Shown here: positions 54,265 to 63,261 of the stretch, piece by piece
How positions within the stretch are numbered: the first letter of the stretch is position 1
Layout of the letters: each line of letters opens with the position of its first letter
Assembly: GCA_030041215.1 (NCBI GenBank)
Contig: JASHOH010000037.1
Location: 1-64,000, forward strand
DNA from: Candidatus Sulfotelmatobacter sp.
GTDB lineage: Bacteria; Acidobacteriota; Terriglobia; Terriglobales; Acidobacteriaceae
DNA: 64,000 bases
Reading direction: 5' to 3'
The notes under the pieces: generated by a model
Told to the model about the DNA's origin: nothing
The model's input: the letters and a program-made list of their open reading frames with translations, nothing else
Databases searched by the model: none
Program-made: the position numbers and the translations under genes

Positions 54265-56169
54265 GTGAAAACCGCCGCCACTACGATCTCCGGTGCTCCT
54301 GCATCGACGCCAGGGAACAACTTGTCGTTAAAGACCGCTTCACCCGCGCGCATACCAATTTTGTACGTGATGCTCGGCGTCCTCTTGGTGATCAGTACTG
54401 TCCCCATGTATTTCTACTCTGCGCAAGTCGAGGCCAATAACCGCGACCGCCTGAAAACCAACGAAAGGTTGCTGCAGAACACGATCACGCGGTCGCTGGC
54501 CGATGATCTCTCACAGCATGAGCGCTCGCTGCGCATGATGCTCACCAACCTTTCTTCTGCAGTTCAGGTAGCCAGCGGCGGCGACATTGGCGCAAAGAAC
54601 ATCGAGGCTCCGGAACTTCGCGCCCTCCTGGAAAATTTTGTTTCTTCCTCCGATGACGTGGCCTACGCGACCTTGTTGAACTCCGAAGCCAAGGGAATCA
54701 CGGCTGGTCGCATTGCACCCGATGCGTTTCTTCAGCGTGAGCTGCAACATGCCTATGATGCCGCCCGGGATGGCCGCGCTTACAATGGCCAGGCATTGCA
54801 GGTGGAAGATGGAAAACTACCGCATACTGTAGTGCTGGTAAGCACCCCGGTGAGCTACGGTGGACGCTTTTTGGGCATGATCGGCGCCGTAGTCGACCTG
54901 CAATTCTTGATTCGCCACCTGCAAGAGGCCAGCGGAGGCGGACTTATTCCTTATGTCGTTGACTCTCAGGGACGCCTGGTAGCCGCCGGGACTACCAAGT
55001 ACGTGACCGGGCAGGACATGAAAAACCTGGAAATTGTCCGCAATTTTGTCGATCAGGGCGGCAAAGCACAGTTGGCTGCAACCAAAGAATTCGAAGTTCA
55101 TGAAGGTAAAAACAATATTCAGATGCTGGGTACGTACAGCCCAGTTACTACGCTCGACTGGGCTGTTGTGGTGCAGAAGCCGCAAGACGAGGCCTACCGC
55201 GACGTCATCGAGATGCAGCGCAAAGGTCGGCTTCTCGCCTTATTGGCGGTGCTGGTAAGCATTTTCGTGAGTATTGTCGCCGCCCGCCGAATCACGAATC
55301 CCTTGCAAATCCTCGCGCAAGCCGGGCGAGCCCTGGCGCGAGGCGATTTCTCACAGCGCGTCCACCTGCGCAGCCGCACCGAAATCGGCGAACTGGCCGA
55401 GACTTTCAACACCATGTCGAGCGAACTCGAGCAGTTCGTCGAAGACCTGAAACGGGCTGCTGAAGAGAATCGTGCGCTGTTCTTAGGGTCGATCCAGATG
55501 CTGGCTGGGGCGGTCGACGAAAAAGACCCTTACACTCGGGGCCACTCCGACCGCGTAACCCGCTACTCGTTGATGATCGCCAAAGAGATGAACCTGTCTC
55601 CTGAGTTTCTGGAAACCCTGCAGATTTCCGCTCAGCTTCATGATGTGGGAAAGATCGGTATCGAAGACCACATCCTGAAAAAGCCCGGCGCCCTGACCAC
55701 CGAAGAATTCGAGGTCATGAAGACCCACACAACCAAGGGCGCAAACATTCTGCGCCCCGTCACTCAGCTCGCCGAAATGCTTCCAGGCATCGAGCTTCAT
55801 CACGAATCTCTCGACGGCCGCGGATATCCATACGGCCTCAAAGCAGACCAAATTCCGCTGCTCGCTCGCGTTATCGCGGTCGCCGATACTTTCGATGCCT
55901 TGACCACGAATCGCCCCTACCAGCATGCTCACACGCCCGAAGAAGCTTTGAAGATCATTCAGAATCTTGCGGGAAAACGGCTCGATCCTGTGCCAGTAGC
56001 CGCGTTGTTGGCGGTCTATGCGCGGGGCGAAATTCGCATCCAGCGTGTCGGCTCGATTAAGCGTGTTGTTGCCCCGCAATCGGTTCCTGCCGCGCCCCAG
56101 CCCACACCTGCAACCGCTCCGGTATTGGCGGAAGCGGAAGATCCCAGCCTCGAACGCACACGCGTATAG
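54265..56169 (+). CDS. Cache-HAMP-HD-GYP cyclic-di-GMP phosphodiesterase
   Basis: A 634-residue membrane sensor that degrades c-di-GMP. The start is GTG 54265. Order: cytoplasmic N-terminus, TM1 (about 31-52), periplasmic double-Cache domain (about 55-320), TM2 (about 322-342), HAMP (about 343-396), a short coiled-coil linker, and the HD-GYP domain (about 410-600). Motif residues are His459-Asp460 (LHDVGKIGI) and RGYPYG near 519-524. The last 35 residues are Pro/Ala-rich. It should couple an extracellular signal to c-di-GMP; no cyclase gene is adjacent, but a PilZ receptor gene lies at 62695. Confidence 0.94.
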   Translation: MKTAATTISGAPASTPGNNLSLKTASPARIPILYVMLGVLLVISTVPMYFYSAQVEANNRDRLKTNERLLQNTITRSLADDLSQHERSLRMMLTNLSSAVQVASGGDIGAKNIEAPELRALLENFVSSSDDVAYATLLNSEAKGITAGRIAPDAFLQRELQHAYDAARDGRAYNGQALQVEDGKLPHTVVLVSTPVSYGGRFLGMIGAVVDLQFLIRHLQEASGGGLIPYVVDSQGRLVAAGTTKYVTGQDMKNLEIVRNFVDQGGKAQLAATKEFEVHEGKNNIQMLGTYSPVTTLDWAVVVQKPQDEAYRDVIEMQRKGRLLALLAVLVSIFVSIVAARRITNPLQILAQAGRALARGDFSQRVHLRSRTEIGELAETFNTMSSELEQFVEDLKRAAEENRALFLGSIQMLAGAVDEKDPYTRGHSDRVTRYSLMIAKEMNLSPEFLETLQISAQLHDVGKIGIEDHILKKPGALTTEEFEVMKTHTTKGANILRPVTQLAEMLPGIELHHESLDGRGYPYGLKADQIPLLARVIAVADTFDALTTNRPYQHAHTPEEALKIIQNLAGKRLDPVPVAALLAVYARGEIRIQRVGSIKRVVAPQSVPAAPQPTPATAPVLAEAEDPSLERTRV

Positions 56170-56184
56170 CCTGTGGCCGCGTGG

Positions 56185-56256
56185 CGCGGGCACTCTGCCC
56201 GCGATGCATGATGTTGCGCCTGCAGCCTGCCCTGAACGAAGCCGAAGGATCCCGAC
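56185..56256. repeat. REP-like element
   Basis: Hairpin CGCGGGCA-CTC-TGCCCGCG at 56185-56203, then GCCCTGAACGAAGCCGAAGG at about 56229-56248. It separates the sensor gene from ftsY. Confidence 0.58.
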
Positions 56257-56333
56257 GGCTGTCGAGCCCGCATCTCGTGCGCATCAGCGTTGCCTCACCT
56301 GACGCCGCTATAATCGAACTTTTGGGATTCTCC

Positions 56334-57290
56334 ATGATTCAAACCCTATTCGGCAGCCTCGAAGATCAAAAGAGACCCGGTCTGTTCGAGCGCATGAAGC
56401 AGGCGGTCACGCGCACGCGCGAGAACCTGGCCGAGCGCATCGACGAGGTCGTCTCCTTCGGCAAAGAAATCGACCGCAACACCCTCGACGATCTTGAGGC
56501 CACATTGATCGGTGCCGATCTGGGGACAACAACAACGCAAGAGGTGTTAAACAAGCTCCGCGATAAAGCGGATCGCAAGCAGATCAAAGATGTTCAGGAA
56601 CTGAAACGTCTTCTGAAAGAAGAACTGCTCGCTATTCTCAATGCCGCCAATACTCAACCTGTGCGCCGCGTCGATGGCATGCCGGAAGTGATTCTGGTCG
56701 TAGGAGTGAATGGAACGGGCAAGACCACGACCATCGGCAAGCTCTCGCAAGTATTCCGCTCTGAGGGCAAGACTGTGCTGCTTTGCGCCGCCGACACATT
56801 TCGCGCGGCCGCCATCGAACAACTGGAAATCTGGGGCCAGCGCACAGGGACAGAAGTAATAAAGACAAAACCGGGCGGTGATCCTGCCGCCGTCTTGTTT
56901 GACGCTTTGCAGGCTGCAACCGCACGAAAAACCGACTACGTGATCGTCGACACAGCCGGCCGCCTGCACACAAAAACCAGCCTGATGGCCGAATTGGAGA
57001 AGATGCGGCGTACCGCACAACGCATCATTCCCGGCGCTCCGCACGAAACATTGCTTGTCATGGATGCGACCACAGGGCAGAATGGACTCCAACAGGCGCG
57101 ACTATTCACGCAGTCGGCGGGCGTGACCGGTATCGTGCTCACTAAGCTTGACGGCACTGCCAAGGGTGGCGTTGTCGTGGCGATCTCGCGCGAATTGGGT
57201 CTTCCGGTGCGCTTCGTCGGCGTGGGCGAGAAAGTTGGCGACCTGCTGCCATTCGATCCCAAAGAGTTTGTCGATTCGTTATTCGAGTAG
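56334..57290 (+). CDS. ftsY: Signal recognition particle receptor FtsY
   Basis: A 318-residue SRP receptor GTPase without an extended acidic A domain. The N domain (about 10-100, [20 protein letters not shown]) precedes the G domain: P-loop [14 protein letters not shown] (about 125), [11 protein letters not shown] (about 146), DTAGRLHTK (about 205) and [10 protein letters not shown] (about 270). The start ATG is at 56334; the frame opens earlier but that part overlaps a REP-like repeat. Partner of ffs at 45399. A TATAAT hexamer lies at 56309-56314 upstream. Confidence 0.95.
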   Translation: MIQTLFGSLEDQKRPGLFERMKQAVTRTRENLAERIDEVVSFGKEIDRNTLDDLEATLIGADLGTTTTQEVLNKLRDKADRKQIKDVQELKRLLKEELLAILNAANTQPVRRVDGMPEVILVVGVNGTGKTTTIGKLSQVFRSEGKTVLLCAADTFRAAAIEQLEIWGQRTGTEVIKTKPGGDPAAVLFDALQAATARKTDYVIVDTAGRLHTKTSLMAELEKMRRTAQRIIPGAPHETLLVMDATTGQNGLQQARLFTQSAGVTGIVLTKLDGTAKGGVVVAISRELGLPVRFVGVGEKVGDLLPFDPKEFVDSLFE

Positions 57291-57300
57291 GAGCTTCGCT

Positions 57301-57423
57301 ATGGAAAAAACGGGAGACAAACGTTCGCGCTGGAAAATGCTGCTTGAATTCCTGCGCCGCCACTTCGGGCGCAAGCCGCCATCTTCTCCCGCTGATCGTT
57401 ATGCCTACGTTTGGCTTCCTTGA
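57301..57423 (+). CDS. Small basic hypothetical protein
   Basis: A 40-residue peptide, basic (KRSRWKMLLEFLRRHFGRK) with a short amphipathic helix, starting at an ATG 10 bases after ftsY and preceded by TAGGAG. It could be a real small protein co-transcribed with ftsY or a chance frame; the good ribosome binding site and the position favour reality. Function unknown. Confidence 0.4.
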   Translation: MEKTGDKRSRWKMLLEFLRRHFGRKPPSSPADRYAYVWLP

Positions 57424-57557
57424 GGGGCGATCCCAAAGGCCGCAGCGGCGCGGGCGTGGCTGAAATCGAAGATGACTCGTTTCGAGCCTTTTCTCCGCCG
57501 ACAGCTATCATAGCTGCCTCTCCATGCTTTCGCCTCTCCGTGGTAGATTTTCACTTC

Positions 57558-58712
57558 ATGTCAAGCCAGTCCGCTGACGAGCAGTTCCTCCGCCGCGCTC
57601 TCGTATTAGCGCGTCAGGGCATCGCACTCACCTCTCCCAATCCTCACGTCGGCGCCGTCATCGTCGATTCAAAAGGAAACGTCGTCGGTGAAGCATTTCA
57701 CACTTATGAAGGCGTAAAGCATGCCGAGATACTCACACTAGACCAAGCTGGCCAACGCGCCCGCGGCGGAACTCTGTATATCAATCTCGAACCCCACTGC
57801 TACCAGTCGCGCACACCGCCATGTACGGACGCATTGATCGCGGCGGGGATCAAGCGTGTAGTCGCATCCATGCCAGACCCGAATCCGAAAGTTAGCGGAC
57901 GCGGTTTCGAGCAGCTTCGCGGGGCCGGCATTTCGGTCGAGGTGGGAGGACTCCACGCAGAAGCCCGCCGTCTAAACGAAGCCTTTGCGCGTTACATTCG
58001 CCACCGCGTTCCTTTTGTGACGCTGAAGTCGGCGATGACCCTTGATGCCAAAATCGGCGTGCCACGAACAGGGGAACTCCAACGCACCCCGGGTATTCCC
58101 ACTGGAGGATGGATTACCGGCGAAGCCGCTCGCGCCAACGCCCAGCAGCAGCGCCATCAAAGCGATGCCATCCTCGTGGGCGTGGGCACGATTCTGGCGG
58201 ATGACCCGCTCCTCACCGATCGCACTGGCAAGCCTCGCCGCCGTCCGTTGCTGCGAGTCATTCTGGACTCGCGCCTGCGACTGCCACTAGATTCCCGAAT
58301 CGTTCAGAGCGCCGTCAACGAGGGGGCCGCAACAGGTGATGTGCTGATCTTCTGCTCGTCCGCTGACGAAGGCAAAAAGCATGAACTGCAAGCACGCGGC
58401 GTTCGCGTGGAGCAATTACCTGCCGATTCACAAGACCGTCCGGATATCCACGCCGTTTTGCGCCGTTTGGGCGAGCTTGAAATCACTAGCTTGCTGATCG
58501 AAGCCGGGTCAACCGTAAACGCGATTACGCTTGGCTCCGCTGCGGTGGATAAAGTTCTTTTCTATTACGCGCCCATAATCCTCGGTTCGGACGCTGTTCC
58601 TTTCTCGGGCGATGCTCAAGGATCTCCTCTTGGCGTGACCGACACTCGAATTCACCGCTTCGGCAACGACTTCGCCGTCGAAGGATACCTGCGCGATCCG
58701 TACGAAAGCTAG
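57558..58712 (+). CDS. ribD: Bifunctional riboflavin deaminase/reductase RibD
   Basis: A 384-residue enzyme: an N-terminal zinc deaminase domain (about 1-145) and a C-terminal reductase domain (about 150-380; FVTLKSAMTLDAKI, DAILVGVGTILADDP). It catalyses two steps of riboflavin synthesis. His55-Ala-Glu57 provides the zinc ligand and general acid/base. The usual PC...PPC pair is altered: the sequence reads EPHCYQSRTPPC with His80, Cys81 and Cys89, a shifted first cysteine. The start is ATG 57558. ribE follows 2 kb later but the two are not adjacent. Confidence 0.94.
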   Translation: MSSQSADEQFLRRALVLARQGIALTSPNPHVGAVIVDSKGNVVGEAFHTYEGVKHAEILTLDQAGQRARGGTLYINLEPHCYQSRTPPCTDALIAAGIKRVVASMPDPNPKVSGRGFEQLRGAGISVEVGGLHAEARRLNEAFARYIRHRVPFVTLKSAMTLDAKIGVPRTGELQRTPGIPTGGWITGEAARANAQQQRHQSDAILVGVGTILADDPLLTDRTGKPRRRPLLRVILDSRLRLPLDSRIVQSAVNEGAATGDVLIFCSSADEGKKHELQARGVRVEQLPADSQDRPDIHAVLRRLGELEITSLLIEAGSTVNAITLGSAAVDKVLFYYAPIILGSDAVPFSGDAQGSPLGVTDTRIHRFGNDFAVEGYLRDPYES

Positions 58713-58873
58713 GCGCTTGCCGAACGCGGGCGGGACACGGATCTATCTCATGAAAATTCTTTGAAAATCGTTGCGGGTGCGGATGTAATTTCCGGCTTGC
58801 CCGTCATCCTTCCACAACGTCAACTCGCGTCTTCCCCGAATCCGACTTCTGGATCGCTTGGCAGTTTGGGCCC

Positions 58874-58907
58874 TTGACAAATCTCTTAAAAAGAACGAAT
58901 ATTCGTT
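58874..58907 (+). promoter_or_regulatory. TetR promoter with palindromic operator
   Basis: -35 TTGACA at 58874-58879. The perfect 14-bp palindrome AACGAATATTCGTT at 58894-58907 covers the -10 region (GAATAT at 17-bp spacing). It ends 4 bases before the repressor ATG, so transcription would begin at or almost at the start codon and give a leaderless mRNA. Typical layout of an autorepressed TetR gene. Confidence 0.65.
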
Positions 58908-58911
58908 TTGT

Positions 58912-59475
58912 ATGCCGAAAGTAACTGCCACACATCGTCTTCGCCGCCGAGAACAAATTTTGAAAGCCGCCATTCGTTGCTTTTCACGTCGTGGCTTTCA
59001 CGGCACATCCATGAAGGATGTCTGTCACCAGGCCAAATTGAGTCCCGGCGCCGTATATCTCTATTTCCGAAGCAAAGAAAGCATCATTCAGGCGTTGGCT
59101 GAAATTGGCCGGGGGCAGACAGCGGAGTGGCTCGGTCAATGCACGGACTTATCGCAAGTGGTGGATCTAATGCTGCAGCAGTTAAACCCGCCAGAGGCAC
59201 AACAGATTTTTCAACTGGACGTTCAACTCTGGGCTGAGGCAATTCACACACCGAAACTCGCTGCCCTGTTCCAGCAGTCGGAAGCGGTTTTGCTGGACGG
59301 CCTCGCCCAGATCGCAAAAAGAGCGTCACCCAAACGCACAGATCAGCAAGCACAAACTATTGCACGGCTACTGATCGCCGTGATGACTGGACTTGAGTTG
59401 CAAAAAGCCATGAAGCCGAACGTAGATTTGGGGCCCATCGGGGCGCTTCTCAAGTCCACACTGCAAAAAGTCTGA
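58912..59475 (+). CDS. TetR/AcrR family repressor
   Basis: A 187-residue repressor. The N-terminal HTH (about 10-57) includes RRREQILKAAIRCFSRRGFH and SPGAVYLYFRSKESI. The C-terminal helical domain binds an unknown ligand. The ATG at 58912 begins almost directly after the palindrome, and no other start fits. It probably represses itself and the downstream CPBP protease, which is 18 bases away and has its own ribosome binding site (CGGAGGAAAC). Confidence 0.92.
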   Translation: MPKVTATHRLRRREQILKAAIRCFSRRGFHGTSMKDVCHQAKLSPGAVYLYFRSKESIIQALAEIGRGQTAEWLGQCTDLSQVVDLMLQQLNPPEAQQIFQLDVQLWAEAIHTPKLAALFQQSEAVLLDGLAQIAKRASPKRTDQQAQTIARLLIAVMTGLELQKAMKPNVDLGPIGALLKSTLQKV

Positions 59476-59493
59476 AGCATCGGAGGAAACGAC

Positions 59494-60432
59494 ATGTTCG
59501 AGACAACCGTGGCACCACCTACAGGCGTCAAGGCACAGGTCGCTTTGTACTTTTGTCTGGCACTGGGCATCTCCTGGGCGGGATGGATTCCGTATGCTGC
59601 ACAACTCGCAGGTGTGGTTCACTGGCGTTGGCAGATTCCCGACTCCATACCTTTGTTCGCACAATATGGGCCACTGCTGGCTGCGATCATCCTCACTACT
59701 ATTGATGGAGGAGCCAGTGGACTAGGGAAATTCCTCGCGAGCTTCGTCAAGCCCCGTGTTCGTTGGCGATGGTACGCGGTCCCATTGTTTCTTCCGCCTG
59801 TGATTGGTGCGATTCTGATCAGCCTTCATGCATTGCTGGGCCATCCCCTTCCCCCGCTGTCGAGTCTGGCCGGCTGGAACATCCGTTTTGCCGAGCAACT
59901 CAGCGCGTCTTTGCATTCCTCTGCCGGGATCAGTTTGTTTCTGGCGCAGTCGGCATTGAAAGGCGGATGGCAGGCCGGATTGGTTTTCGCAGGCCTGGCA
60001 ATCGCGAATGGCGGCCTGTCCGAAGAGCCGGGCTGGCGAGGATATGCTCTGCCCAGGCTATGCCTCGGCCACAGACCTCTCTTTGCGGGTCTATGGGTGG
60101 GTTTGCTATGGGGACTGTGGCACACCGGGCCTGATTTCTGGATGGCGCTCTTCACGGGGCACTGGGCCGGACTTTTTCTTCCGATCAGTTACCTCGCGGG
60201 AACGCTACCGCTGTCCGTGCTGTTCACCTGGGTCTTCATCCGTTCCGAGTGCAGCTTGCTTCCAGTGATGCTGTTCCACGCTTCACATAACGCGACGCTG
60301 TTGTTCCTGGCAGCCGTCTGGATGCCAGCGAAGCCGCTTGTGTCTATCCCAGAATGGCTCGCAGCGTTTTATGTATCTGCACTGCTGGCCATCATTGTTG
60401 GGCGAAGATCGTTGCTTGCCCCTCGCAGGTGA
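59494..60432 (+). CDS. CPBP family membrane metalloprotease
   Basis: A 312-residue inner-membrane protein with eight or so membrane helices of the CPBP/Abi (CAAX-like) group. Motif 1 is GLSEEPGWRGYALPRL with Glu176-Glu177 near 173-188; His210 in WHTGPDFW and His near 263-266 in FHASHNATL complete the putative active site. Family members act as intramembrane proteases or in bacteriocin self-immunity. The preceding TetR gene suggests a ligand-induced protease. Confidence 0.88.
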   Translation: MFETTVAPPTGVKAQVALYFCLALGISWAGWIPYAAQLAGVVHWRWQIPDSIPLFAQYGPLLAAIILTTIDGGASGLGKFLASFVKPRVRWRWYAVPLFLPPVIGAILISLHALLGHPLPPLSSLAGWNIRFAEQLSASLHSSAGISLFLAQSALKGGWQAGLVFAGLAIANGGLSEEPGWRGYALPRLCLGHRPLFAGLWVGLLWGLWHTGPDFWMALFTGHWAGLFLPISYLAGTLPLSVLFTWVFIRSECSLLPVMLFHASHNATLLFLAAVWMPAKPLVSIPEWLAAFYVSALLAIIVGRRSLLAPRR

Positions 60433-60755
60433 GCGCAACAACTGTCTCGGAACGACTCTCGATCCCCGGAACTCACGTTTCAGCTTCGGGCCGAGATTTC
60501 CCCTACATTGGTCGGCCAGGTCTAATCCATCAAAATACGCTCTTGAATGCAGCAGTTTAGTTCGGCTAGGGACTGCTGCGGTTGAGAGAAACACGAACGA
60601 GAGCATTCTGGTTGCATCCTCGGCAAACCGGAAATTGTGGCCAGAATCTCCTATGGTCCCACGGATTTATGAGATGGTTCTAGAACCTATTTTTCTCTCT
60701 GTCTCTGTTCCTCCGTGGTGAATTATCATTTGTCTGTTCTTATTGAGAGGCCATC
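60433..60755. other. Intergenic, no supported gene
   Basis: About 320 bases. Frames on both strands lack start signals and family likeness. CCTCCGTGGTGAATTATCA at about 60710-60728 resembles CCTCTCCGTGGTAGATTTTC ahead of ribD (about 57533-57552), a dispersed leader-like repeat. No FMN riboswitch fold was recognised. Confidence 0.4.
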
Positions 60756-61400
60756 ATGTTCACTGGAATCATCGAAGAAGTCGGACGCATCACTCGCATC
60801 GAACAGCGCGGTGAAAATCGCCGCATCACTATAGCCGCAAAGAACACGCCCAAAGAATTGAAGACCGGCAACAGCGTCGCCGTGAGCGGCGTCTGCCTCA
60901 CCGCTCTCGACATCAGACCCGGATCATTCTGCGCCGATCTCGCTCCGGAAACCTGGGTGCGCACATCATTTTCTCGAATTCACGAAGGAGCCCTCGTCAA
61001 TCTCGAGTTGCCCATGAAAGCCGACGGCCGCTTCGGAGGCCACATCGTTCAAGGCCACGTCGACGGCGTCGGCAAATTCTTGGCCCTCGAGCGCATTGAA
61101 GACTCAGAAAATTTCTGGCTTCGCATCGAGTTGCCTCGTGATGTCGAAAAATACACGGTGTACAAAGGTTCAATTTCCGTTGAAGGCATAAGCCTGACGG
61201 TGGCCAGGCTAGAAGGCTTAACCTGCACAATTGCCATCATCCCCCACACGGTCGAGATGACAAACCTGAATTCGCTCCAGCCCGGCGACCCCGTCAATCT
61301 AGAAGCCGATTTGATTGCGAAGTATGTGGAGAAGATGATGACTCGTGAAGAACCCGGGGGTTCGCTGACGGTAGAAGAGTTGGTGCAGCAGGGATTTTGA
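60756..61400 (+). CDS. ribE: Riboflavin synthase alpha chain
   Basis: A 214-residue enzyme converting two 6,7-dimethyl-8-ribityllumazines to riboflavin. Two lumazine-binding barrel repeats cover about 1-97 and 98-200; the first opens MFTGIIEEVGRITRIEQRG and the second has FGGHIVQGHVDGVGKF. Length and frame are normal. Its stop overlaps the start of a small zinc-ribbon-like gene by one TTGA overlap. Confidence 0.95.
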   Translation: MFTGIIEEVGRITRIEQRGENRRITIAAKNTPKELKTGNSVAVSGVCLTALDIRPGSFCADLAPETWVRTSFSRIHEGALVNLELPMKADGRFGGHIVQGHVDGVGKFLALERIEDSENFWLRIELPRDVEKYTVYKGSISVEGISLTVARLEGLTCTIAIIPHTVEMTNLNSLQPGDPVNLEADLIAKYVEKMMTREEPGGSLTVEELVQQGF

Positions 61401-61597
61401 AATCAGAGCTGAAAGCGACGGCTGCGAGTGCGCCCGGCCTGTGCGCAAACTGCATCCACGCGCGCCTCATTACCTCCAGCCGCAACTCCACATTCCTCCA
61501 ATGCCAGCTTTCATTCACTGACAAGCGATTTCCAAAATATCCGCGTCTGCCGGTCCTAAGCTGTCAAGGATATTCAGAAAAACTGAAGGAAAAGTAG
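61397..61597 (+). CDS. Small Cys-rich protein coupled to ribE
   Basis: A 66-residue protein, starting at TTG 61397 that overlaps the ribE stop codon (TTGA), with no other start available in frame. Cys16 and Cys19 (CANC), Cys36 (LQCQLS) and Cys56 (LSCQGY) form a plausible zinc or metal site, and the tail FPKYPRLPVLSCQGY looks conserved in character. I have an impression of similar short proteins in Acidobacteria. Unknown function. Confidence 0.55.
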   Translation: MKSELKATAASAPGLCANCIHARLITSSRNSTFLQCQLSFTDKRFPKYPRLPVLSCQGYSEKLKEK

Positions 61598-61638
61598 GGC
61601 GGCTTCTATTTCGCGGAGTCTCGTCCGAGCTTAGTGGC

Positions 61639-61706
61639 GCCGGCCTCTGGGCCGGCTGCTTGTCCTGAGGCGAACGCCGAAAGATCCTGGCGGCGTCTCG
61701 CCGCCA
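61639..61706. repeat. REP-like element
   Basis: Hairpin GCCGGC-CTCTG-GGCCGGC at 61639-61655, the core TGTCCTGAGGCGAACGCCGA at 61660-61680, and a second hairpin GGCGGCG-TCT-CGCCGCC at about 61690-61706. Confidence 0.5.
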
Positions 61707-61841
61707 CCGCCGCGCAAGACCCTACTACTTGCACTCCAACTGCAACTCATCAAGCTGCAAAAACTCCTGCACAATCGGTCGATACCGATTGCGCGGACGC
61801 TGGCGGCACGTCCGGAGTGTATTTTGTATGACGAGTGAGCT

Positions 61842-62438
61842 TTAGCCTCTGCGGTTTGCTATCTTCACTTCCTCGAGGGTGTTCAGATTGCGGAACATGG
61901 CTTCTGAAAATCCCGCCAACTCCAATTCTCGCTGATCGACGACCCGAGTGGTCGTAACCTCAAACAAGGGATCGATTTTGTATCGCCCGCCACGCAACGC
62001 TTTCTCCGCCTCCGTCGCAAGCTCTCGCCGATAAATCGCGCACAGGGGCTGCCATCCAGCCGCTGCGCGCGGAACTGTCACGTAAGCCTCGCGTGCCTCT
62101 CGCGCCGACTCGATTAAATACTGCAAAAATGCCGGCATCACAAACGGCATATCTATAGCCAATATCAAGTTAAGATCGGTCGAAGAAGCCCGCAGCGCCG
62201 CATGGATTCCCCCCAGCGGCCCGCAACCGCGAAACACATCTTCCACGATTGGAGCATACGCTGCAAACTTGTCGTGGCTTCCTACAATGCGCACGTCTGC
62301 CGTTACCGACCCCGCCAATTCGAGCGCCCGCTCCAGTAACGTCCGTCCGTCAAACTCCACGAACGCCTTATCGCGGCCCATCCGGGTGCTCTGTCCGCCA
62401 GCCAGGATGAAAGCGCTCACATCTTCCCTTCGATCCAT
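61842..62438 (-). CDS. mobA: Molybdenum cofactor guanylyltransferase
   Basis: A 198-residue nucleotidyltransferase that joins GMP to molybdopterin. The N-terminal signature LAGGQSTRMGRDKAF (about 12-26) binds GTP, and DMPF near 102-105 is the metal motif. No other moa, mob or moe genes are nearby. The start ATG at 62438 gives the standard length. Confidence 0.9.
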   Translation of the reverse strand: MDRREDVSAFILAGGQSTRMGRDKAFVEFDGRTLLERALELAGSVTADVRIVGSHDKFAAYAPIVEDVFRGCGPLGGIHAALRASSTDLNLILAIDMPFVMPAFLQYLIESAREAREAYVTVPRAAAGWQPLCAIYRRELATEAEKALRGGRYKIDPLFEVTTTRVVDQRELELAGFSEAMFRNLNTLEEVKIANRRG

Positions 62439-62694
62439 TTAGCGATGATACATGCGAATCCGCATCGACTTTTCAACGGACATCGCCACAGCTTGATGTC
62501 GGTCTGCTTCCGATGAACTTTTCTGAGAGCCGAACGTACCGGCCCCATCACCTCTTTATATCCACAAGCTAATGACTTGAATCTATGGAACTTACCTATT
62601 TCCGCATGGAAGCCCTGCACGGAAGTAACCTACCCAAGATTCCCTCTTCGCGGGATGATGAAGGTCGGGTGCTCCAAGGGGCCCGGAAGTAACC

Positions 62695-63261
62695 ATGCCG
62701 CAAAAGAAACTCATGGATGTTTTTATGCTTGGCCGCTGTTCTCACGAGTTTTCCTGGCCACGTCGCGGCGCTGATGGCGACTACTATCAGGTCTGTCTGC
62801 TGTGCGCCGCAGAATACAAGTACGATTGGGCCACCATGCGCCGCACCGAGCGCGTGGAGCACGCCAAGCCTGATACCGTTGTCCGCCGCGGCCATAAGCG
62901 AGAAAAACGTCCCTCGTGGACGCCGCGCGCCCGCCGCCTGAAGCTCGATGTGCCGGTCCGCTACCGCGTGAACAATACCAGCACCTGGTTCGAGGGCCAG
63001 ATCGATAACCTCAGCCAGACCGGATTGCTGTTTCGTGGTCCCCAGGTCTTGCCCCAGAACGCGCTAATTGAGCTCATATTTGAGATGCCGGAGGAGATTT
63101 CCGGGCAAAAGAATCGCAATGTGCTCTGCCAGGGACGCGTGATCCGTTGCAAAGAGGCGCAAGATCCGAAACACAAATCTGAAACGCAACCCGACGGGCC
63201 AGTTTCGGAAAACGGTCACCTCCTAGCCGCCTCAATCGTCGACTACAAATTCATTCACTAG
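62695..63261 (+). CDS. PilZ protein with N-terminal zinc-ribbon-like motif
   Basis: A 188-residue protein with a probable PilZ domain (about 75-170): the arginine-rich WTPRARRLKLDVPVRYRV segment and NLSQTGLLFRG stand for the RxxxR and D/NxSxxG motifs that bind c-di-GMP. Ahead of it, Cys15-x-His17 and Cys34-x2-Cys37 (CSHEFSWPRR, CLLC) form a possible zinc site. The combination is an unusual fusion. It could be the output receptor for the HD-GYP enzyme at 54265. Confidence 0.75.
   Translation: MPQKKLMDVFMLGRCSHEFSWPRRGADGDYYQVCLLCAAEYKYDWATMRRTERVEHAKPDTVVRRGHKREKRPSWTPRARRLKLDVPVRYRVNNTSTWFEGQIDNLSQTGLLFRGPQVLPQNALIELIFEMPEEISGQKNRNVLCQGRVIRCKEAQDPKHKSETQPDGPVSENGHLLAASIVDYKFIH

Noticed and set aside
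57424-57557. FMN riboswitch upstream of ribD or ribE
   Set aside because: The conserved GGGGC/GGGUGAAAUUCC elements of the FMN aptamer were not found in either leader by eye.
60338-60721. Plus-strand frame of 127 codons between the CPBP gene and ribE
   Set aside because: It overlaps the end of the CPBP gene in another frame and the rest is intergenic; no conserved features.
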